Source: Siphonodentalium dalli (lineage: Eukaryota > Mollusca > Scaphopoda > Gadilida > Siphonodentaliidae). Taken from it: a DNA stretch of 64,000 bases. The translations under genes and the position numbers were made by a program. The notes beneath the pieces were generated by a model. That model was not told where the DNA came from. It ran no database searches and worked only from the letters and a program-made list of their open reading frames with translations. Shown piece by piece: positions 56,558-64,000 of this stretch; the first letter of the stretch is position 1; every line of letters starts with the position of its first letter. Where the stretch lies: assembly GCA_032622095.1 (NCBI GenBank), contig CP136062.1:16933739-16997738 (forward strand), written 5' to 3'.

Positions 56558-59500
56558 AATGAAAGTGTCAATGACACTGTAGCTCAACTTGGAAAGGGAA
56601 TAATTTAATATATTACAGTCAATGGAGCGATTAGGAATGTGGAAAGTTGAATGTCTAATACTAGTTTATAGACATGAAGAGAAAAGTAAAATCCAAGATG
56701 GCTGCTGGCGGCCATGTTTTCGGCCGAATGACCCCAAAATGAGTCGTTCCCATCTACATGTCATCGTTAACATCAATGACAAATTTTATGACGATCAGAC
56801 TCAAGGTACGACCTGTGGCCCGTGCTAATGGATTAAATTTTGAAATCCAAGATGGCCACTGACGGCCATGTTTTTTGTCCGAATGACCCCAAAATGACTT
56901 GTTCCCATTTACATTCCAATTTCAACAGCCATGAAAACTTTTATGATGATCAGACTAAAGGTACGACCTGTAGCCCGTGGTAAAGGATTTAGTCATACAA
57001 AGAGTAAAATCCAAGTTGGCTGCTGGCGGCCATGTTTTTTGGCCAAATGACCCCAAAATGACTCGTTCCCATCTACATGTCATTATTAACATTTATGAAA
57101 ATTTTTATGATGATCAGACTAAAGGTACGACCTGTAGCCCGTGCTAAAGAATTTAGTCATACAAAGAGTAAAATCCAAGATGGCTGCTGGCGGCCATGTT
57201 TTTCGCCAAATGACCCCAAAATGACTCGTTCCCATCTACATTCCAATTTCAACAGCCATGACAAATTTTATGATGATCAGACTAAATGTACGACCTGTAG
57301 CCCGTGCTAAAGGATTTAGTCATACAAAGAGTAAAATCCAAGATGGCTGCTGACGACCATGTTTTTTGGCCGAATGACCCCAAAATTACTCGTTCCCATC
57401 TACATCCCATTGTTAACATCCATGACAAATTATATGATGATCAGAATAAAGGTACGACCTGTAGCCCGTGCTAAAGGATTTAGTCATACAAAGAGTAAAA
57501 TCCAAGATGGCTGCTGGCGGCCATGTTTTTCGCCAAATGACTCGTTCCCATCTACATTCCAATTTCAACAACCATGACAAATTTTATGATGATCAGACTA
57601 AATGTACGACCTGTAGCCCGTGCTAAAGGATTTAGTCATACAAAGAGTAAAATCCAAGATGGCTGCTGACGACCATGTTTTTTGGCCGAATGACCCCAAG
57701 ATTACTCGTTCCCATCTACATGTCATTGTTAACATCCATGACAAATTTTATGATGATCAGAATAAAGGTACGACCTGTAGCCCGTGCTAAAGGATTTAGT
57801 CATACAAAGAGTAAAATCCAAGATGGCTCATGGCGGCCATGTTTTTCGGCCGAATGACCCCAAAATGACTCGTTCCCATCTACATGTCATTGTTAACATC
57901 CATGACAAATTTTATGATGATCAGACTAAAGGTACGACCTGTAGCCCGTGCTAAAGAATTTAGTCATACAAAGAGTAAAATCCAAGATAGCTGCTGGCGG
58001 CCATGTTTTTTGGCCGAATGACCCTAAAATTACTCGTTCCCATCTACATGTCAAAATTAACATCCATGACAAATTTCATGATGATCAGGCGAAGAGTATG
58101 ACCTGTGGCCCGTGCTAATGGATTAAATTTTGAAATCAAAGATGGCCGCTGGCGGCCATGTTTTTTGTCCCAATGACCCCAAAATGACTCGTTCCCATCT
58201 ACATTCCAATTTCAACAGCCATGACAAATTTCATGATAATCAGACTAAAGGTACGACCTGTAGCCCGTGCTAAAGGATTTAGTCATACAAAGAGTAAAAT
58301 CCAAGATGGCTGCTGCCGGCCATGTTTTTTTTCGCCAAATGACCCCAAAATTACTTGTTCTCATCTAGATATCAATCTCAACAGCCATGACAAATCTCAT
58401 AATGATCCGACCAAAGGTACGACCTGTAGCCCGTGCTAAAGAATTTAGTCATACAAAGAGTAAAATCCAAGATGGCTGCTGGCGGCCATGTTTTTCGCCA
58501 AATGACCCCAAAATGACTCGTTCCCATCTACATTCCAATTTCAACAGCCATGACAAATTTTATGATGATCAGAATAAAGGTACGACCTGTAGCCCGTGCT
58601 AAAGGATTTAGTCATACAAAGAGTAAAATCCAAGATGGCTCCTGGCGGCCATGTTTTTCGGCCGAATTACCCCAAAATGACTCGTTCCCATCTACATTCC
58701 AATTTCAACAACCATGAAAAATTTTATGATGATCAGACTAAATGTACGACCTGTAGCCCGTGCTAAAGGATTTAGTCATACAAAGAGTAAAATCCAAGAT
58801 GGCTGCTGACGACCATGTTTTTTGGCCGAATGATCCCAAGATTACTCGTTCCCATCTACATGTCATTGTTAACATCCATGACAAATTTTATGATGATCAG
58901 AATAAAGGTACGACCTGTAGCCCGTGCTAAAGGATTTAGTCATACAAAGAGTAAAATCCAAGATGGCTCCTGACGGCCATGTTTTTCGGCCGAATGACCC
59001 CAAAATGACTCGTTCCCATCTACATGTCATTGTTAACATCCATGACAACTGTTATGATGATCAGACTAAAGGTACGACCTGTAGCCCGTGCTAAAGAATT
59101 TAGTCATACAAAGAGTAAAATCCAAGATAGCTGCTGGCGGCCATGTTTTTTGGCCGAATGACCCTAAAATTACTCGTTCCCATCTACATGTCAAAATTAA
59201 CATCCATGACAAATTTCATGATGATCAGGTGAAGAGTATGACCTGTGGCCCGTGCTAATGGATTAAATTTTGAAATCAAAGATGGCCGCTGGCGGCCATG
59301 TTTTTTGTCCCAATAACCCCAAAATGACTCGTTCCCATCTACATTCCAATTTCAACAGCCATGACAAATTTCATGATAATCAGACTAAAGGTACGACCTG
59401 TAGCCCGTGCTAAAGGATTTAGTCATACAAAGAGTAAAATCCAAGATGGCTGCTGCCGGCCATGTTTTTTTTCGCCAAATGACCCCAAAATTACTTGTTC

Positions 59501-60878
59501 TCATCTAGATATCAATCTCAACAGCCATGACAAATCTCATAATGATCCGACCAAAGGTACGACCTGTAGCCCGTGCTAAAGAATTTAGTCATACAAAGAG
59601 TAAAATCCAAGATGGCTGCTGGCGGCCATGTTTTTCGCCAAATGACCCCAAAATGACTCGTTCCCATCTACATTCCAATTTCAACAGCCATGACAAATTT
59701 TATGATGATCAGAATAAAGGTACGACCTGTAGCCCGTGCTAAAGGATTTAGTCATACAAAGAGTAAAATCCAAGATGGCTCCTGGCGGCCATGTTTTTCG
59801 GCCGAATGACCCCAAAATGACTCGTTCCCATCTACATGTCATTGTTAACATCCATGACAAATTTTATGATGATCAGACTAAAGGTACGACCTGTAGCCCG
59901 TGCTAAAGAATTTAGTCATACAAAGAGTAAAATCCAAGATAGCTGCTGGCGGCCATGTTTTTTGGCCGAATGACCCTAAAATTACTCGTTCCCATCTACA
60001 TGTCAAAATTAACATCCATGACAAATTTCATGATGATCAGGCGAAGAGTATGACCTGTGGCCCGTGCTAATGGATTAAATTTTGAAATCAAAGATGGCCG
60101 CTGGCGGCAATGTTTTTTGTCCCAATGACCCCAAAATGACTCGTTCCCATCTACATTCCAATTTCAACAGCCATGACAAATTTCATGATAATCAGACTAA
60201 AGGTACGACCTGTAGCCCGTGCCAAAGGATTTAGTCATGCAAAGAGTAAAATCCAAGATGGCTGCTGCCGGCCATGTTTTTTTGGCCAAATGACCCCAAA
60301 ATTACTTGTTCTCATCTAGATATCAATCTCAACAGCCATGACAAATCTCATAATGATCCGACCGAAGGTACGACATGTAGCCCGTGCCAAAGGATTTAGT
60401 CATGCAAAGAGTTAAGTCCAAGATGGCTGCTGGCGGCCACGTTTTTTGGCCCAATGACCCCAAAATGGCTCGTTCCCATCTACATGTCATTGTTAACATC
60501 CATGACAAATTTCATGAAGATCCGACCAAAGCTACGACATGTAGCCCGTGCAGAAGGATTTAGTCATGCAAAGAGTAAAATCCAAGATGGCTGCTGGTGG
60601 CCATGTTTTTTGGCCGAACGACCCCAAAATGACTCGTTCCCATCTACATGTCAATATTAACATCCATGATGATCAGACGAACAGTACGACCTGTAGCCCA
60701 TGTTAATGGATTGAATTTTGAAATTCAAGATGGCCACTGGTGGCCATGTTTTTTTGCCGAATGACCCCAAAATGACTTGTTCTCATCTAGATGTCAATGT
60801 CAACAGCCATATATAAGAGAATGCACTGGCACAGCATCTTTAATGCTGCACCAGCACAGCTCCTGTCATGAGAGGGTT
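56558..60878 (+). repeat. Higher-order unit 10 (type X) with internal duplication, 4321 bp
   Basis: It carries both X marks (56889 and 57528). It is 1140 bp longer than unit 6 because a block of about seven monomers is present twice (the monomer pairs at 58221/59361 and 58387/59527 are 1140 bp apart). The second block has Y/Z-like features such as GATCCCAAGATTACTCG. Confidence 0.85.
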
Positions 60879-62767
60879 AATGAAAGTGTCAATGACACTG
60901 TAGCTCAACTTGGAAAGGGAATAATTTAATATATTACAGTCAATGGAGCGATTAGGAATGTGGAAAGTTGAATGTCTAATACTAGTTTATAGACATGAAG
61001 AGAAAAGTAAAATCCAAGATGGCTGCTGGCGGCCATGTTTTCGGCCGAATGACCCCAAAATGAGTCGTTCCCATCTACATGTCATCGTTAACATCAATGA
61101 CAAATTTTATGACGATCAGACTCAAGGTACGACCTGTGGCCCGTGCTAATGGATTAAATTTTGAAATCCAAGATGGCCACTGACGGCCATGTTTTTTGTC
61201 CGAATGACCCCAACATGACTTGTTCCCATTTACATTCCAATTTCAACAGCCATGAAAACTTTTATGATGATCAGACTAAAGGTACGACCTGTAGCCCGTG
61301 GTAAAGGATTTAGTCATACAAAGAGTAAAATCCAAGTTGGCTGCTGGCGGCCATGTTTTTTGGCCAAATGACCCCAAAATGACTCGTTCCCATCTACATG
61401 TCATTATTAACATTTATGAAAAATTTTATGATGATCAGACTAAAGGTACGACCTGTAGCCCGTGCTAAAGAATTTAGTCATACAAAGAGTAAAATCCAAG
61501 ATGGCTGCTGGCGGCCATGTTTTTCGCCAAATGACCCCAAAATGACTCGTTCCCATCTACATTCCAATTTCAACAGCCATGACAAATTTTATGATGATCA
61601 GAATAAAGGTACGACCTGTAGCCCGTGCTAAAGGATTTAGTCATACAAAGAGTAAAATCCAAGATGGCTCCTGGCGGCCATGTTTTTCGGCCGAATGACC
61701 CCAAAATGACTCGTTCCCACTTACATGTCATTGTTAACATCCATGACAAATTTTATGATGATCAGACTAAAGGTACGACCTGTAGCCCGTGCTAAAGAAT
61801 TTAGTCATACAAAGAGTAAAATCCAAGATAGCTGCTGGCGGCCATGTTTTTTGGCCGAATGACCCTAAAATTACTCGTTCCCATCTACATGTCAAAATTA
61901 ACATCCATGACAAATTTCATGATGATCAGGCGAAGAGTATGACCTGTGGCCCGTGCTAATGGATTAAATTTTGAAATCAAAGATGGCCGCTGGCGGCAAT
62001 GTTTTTTGTCCCAATGACCCCAAAATGACTCGTTCCCATCTACATTCCAATTTCAACAGCCATGACAAATTTCATGATAATCAGACTAAAGGTACGACCT
62101 GTAGCCCGTGCCAAAGGATTTAGTCATGCAAAGAGTAAAATCCAAGATGGCTGCTGCCGGCCATGTTTTTTTGGCCAAATGACCCCAAAATTACTTGTTC
62201 TCATCTAGATATCAATCTCAACAGCCATGACAAATCTCATAATGATCCGACCGAAGGTACGACATGTAGCCCGTGCCAAAGGATTTAGTCATGCAAAGAG
62301 TTAAGTCCAAGATGGCTGCTGGCGGCCACGTTTTTTGGCCCAATGACCCCAAAATGGCTCGTTCCCATCTACATGTCATTGTTAACATCCATGACAAATT
62401 TCATGAAGATCCGACCAAAGCTACGACCTGTAGCCCGTGCAGAAGGATTTAGTCATGCAAAGAGTAAAATCCAAGATGGCTGCTGGTGGCCATGTTTTTT
62501 GGCCGAACGACCCCAAAATGACTCGTTCCCATCTACATGTCAATATTAACATCCATGATGATCAGACGAACAGTACGACCTGTAGCCCATGTTAATGGAT
62601 TGAATTTTGAAATTCAAGATGGCCACTGGTGGCCATGTTTTTTTGCCGAATGACCCCAAAATGACTTGTTCTCATCTAGATGTCAATGTCAACAGCCATA
62701 TATAAGAGAATGCACTGGCACAGCATCTTTAATGCTGCACCAGCACAGCTCCTGTCATGAGAGGGTT
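60879..62767 (+). repeat. Higher-order unit 11 (type Y), 1889 bp, shortest
   Basis: The Y mark CCCCAACATGACTTG is near 61210. The middle monomers with GACGACCATGTTTT are missing, so a block was deleted in register. Confidence 0.8.
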
Positions 62768-64000
62768 AATGAAAGTGTCAATGACACTGTAGCTCAACTT
62801 GGAAAGGGAATAATTTAATATATTACAGTCAATGGAGCGATTAGGAATGTGGAAAGTTGAATGTCTAATACTAGTTTATAGACATGAAGAGAAAAGTAAA
62901 ATCCAAGATGGCTGCTGGCGGCCATGTTTTCGGCCGAATGACCCCAAAATGAGTCGTTCCCATCTACATGTCATCGTTAACATCAATGACAAATTTTATG
63001 ACGATCAGACTCAAGGTACGACCTGTGGCCCGTGCTAATGGATTAAATTTTGAAATCCAAGATGGCCACTGACGGCCATGTTTTTTGTCCGAATGACCCC
63101 AACATGACTTGTTCCCATTTACATTCCAATTTCAACAGCCATGAAAACTTTTATGATGATCAGACTAAAGGTACGACCTGTAGCCCGTGGTAAAGGATTT
63201 AGTCATACAAAGAGTAAAATCCAAGTTGGCTGCTGGCGGCCATGTTTTTTGGCCAAATGACCCCAAAATGACTCGTTCCCATCTACATGTCATTATTAAC
63301 ATTTTATGAAAAATTTTATGATGATCAGACTAAAGGTACGACCTGTAGCCCGTGCTAAATAATTTAGTCATACAAAGAGTAAAATCCAAGATGGCTGCTG
63401 GCGGCCATGTTTTTCGCCAAATGACCCCAAAATGACTCGTTCCCATCTACATTCCAATTTCAACAGCCATGACAAATTTTATGATGATCAGACTAAATGT
63501 ACGACCTGTAGCCCGTGCTAAAGGATTTAGTCATACAAAGAGTAAAATCCAAGATGGCTGCTGACGACCATGTTTTTGGCCGAATGACCCCAAAATTACT
63601 CGTTCCCATCTACATCTCATTGTTAACATCCATGACAAATTTTATGATGATCAGAATAAAGGTACGACCTGTAGCCCGTGCTAAAGGATTTAGTCATACA
63701 AAGAGTAAAATCCAAGATGGCTGCTGGCGGCCATGTTTTTCGCCAAATGACCCCAAAATGACTCGTTCCCATCTACATTCCAATTTCAACAACCATGACA
63801 AATTTTATGATGATCAGACTAAATGTACGACCTGTAGCCCGTGCTAAAGGATTTAGTCATACAAAGAGTAAAATCCAAGATGGCTGCTGACGACCATGTT
63901 TTTTGGCCGAATGACCCCAAAATTACTCGTTCCCATCTACATCTCATTGTTAACATCCATGACAAATTTTATGATGATCAGAATAAAGGTACGACCTGTA
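62768..64000 (+). repeat. Higher-order unit 12 (type Y), cut by the window end
   Basis: The Y mark is near 63105. It carries a one-base insertion (AACATTTTATG near 63300) and a one-T shortening (CATGTTTTTGGCC near 63570). The shortening opens a longer 110-codon frame at 63515-63847 that is not a gene. Confidence 0.8.

Larger units (their letters stand above)
32245..64000 (+). repeat. Large satellite array of ~155/164-bp monomers in higher-order units
   Basis: The monomer contains AAGATGG(C)(T/C)GCTGGCGGCC, ATGACCCCAAAATGACTCG, TTCCCATCTACATGTCA, TTAACATCCATGACAAATTT and GGTACGACCTGTAGCCCGTG. Two junction forms exist: AAAGGATTTAGTCATACAAAG plus AGTAAAATCC (164 bp), and AATGGATTAAATTTTGAAAT (about 11 bp shorter). 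The first starts are 32255, 32419, 32583, 32748 and 32912. The array runs past the window end. Its many 60-92-codon frames are the same monomer read in one frame and are not genes. Twelve head markers divide it into higher-order units. Confidence 0.95.

Noticed and set aside
33271-63847. Dozens of 60-110-codon frames such as those starting at 33271, 33726, 34008 and their repeats
   Set aside because: All are readings of the 164-bp satellite monomer. They end at the same place in each unit and change with single-base indels (for example at 63515-63847).

Overview
This window looks like repeat-dominated nuclear DNA from an animal. My best guess is a marine lophotrochozoan, possibly a bivalve mollusc. 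That rests on the style of the repeats only: non-autonomous elements with a core of ~120-175 bp tandem units, phrases such as AAGATGGCCGC and AGGTCAAGGTCA, and a GTCCGTCCGT-type tract next to a GGCGGGGGATA terminus. I find no convincing protein-coding gene, rRNA, tRNA, CRISPR array or bacterial operon. The long open frames are stop-free readings of tandem repeats. No transposase, reverse transcriptase or Rep/helicase frame is present, so every mobile element here is non-autonomous.

Layout. 1-1700: two hairpin elements plus single-arm and tandem derivatives. 2342-4229: a 1.89-kb element with 14-bp terminal inverted repeats and a core of ~161-175 bp tandem units, into which a 971-bp hAT-like element has inserted with an exact 8-bp target duplication. 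4305-5022: a 42-bp minisatellite. 5023-8273: AT-rich DNA with short repeats, a 140-bp palindrome and TTAA-bounded MITEs. 8274-15590: a 7.3-kb minisatellite of 27- and 24-bp units. 16733-17715: a small element with ~155/165-bp tandem units, a divergent relative of the big array. 17865-28994: about a dozen Helitron-like elements stacked head to tail, all on the minus strand, many carrying 122-bp tandem units. 28995-32244: mostly unique DNA with one MITE-like hairpin and one 172-bp tandem-core element. 32245-64000, running off the window: a satellite array of ~164-bp monomers.

The large array is the most notable object. It has three levels of order. Monomers of about 155 and 164 bp are grouped into higher-order units of 1.9-4.3 kb, each headed by the same marker with a short palindrome. 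These units fall into three types (X, Y, Z), ordered X-Y-Y-Y-Z, X-Y-Y-Z, X-Y-Y. Each Z unit carries the same 1639-bp transposon at the same place, so the transposon was copied along with the satellite. Unit lengths differ by whole monomers (164 bp; 1140 bp), which suggests unequal exchange. Monomers share a hairpin whose arms show paired changes.

Nothing here can be shown to be a functional system from sequence alone. The window is best read as heterochromatin-like repeat DNA, possibly pericentromeric, and as a record of how transposons seed and spread satellite DNA.
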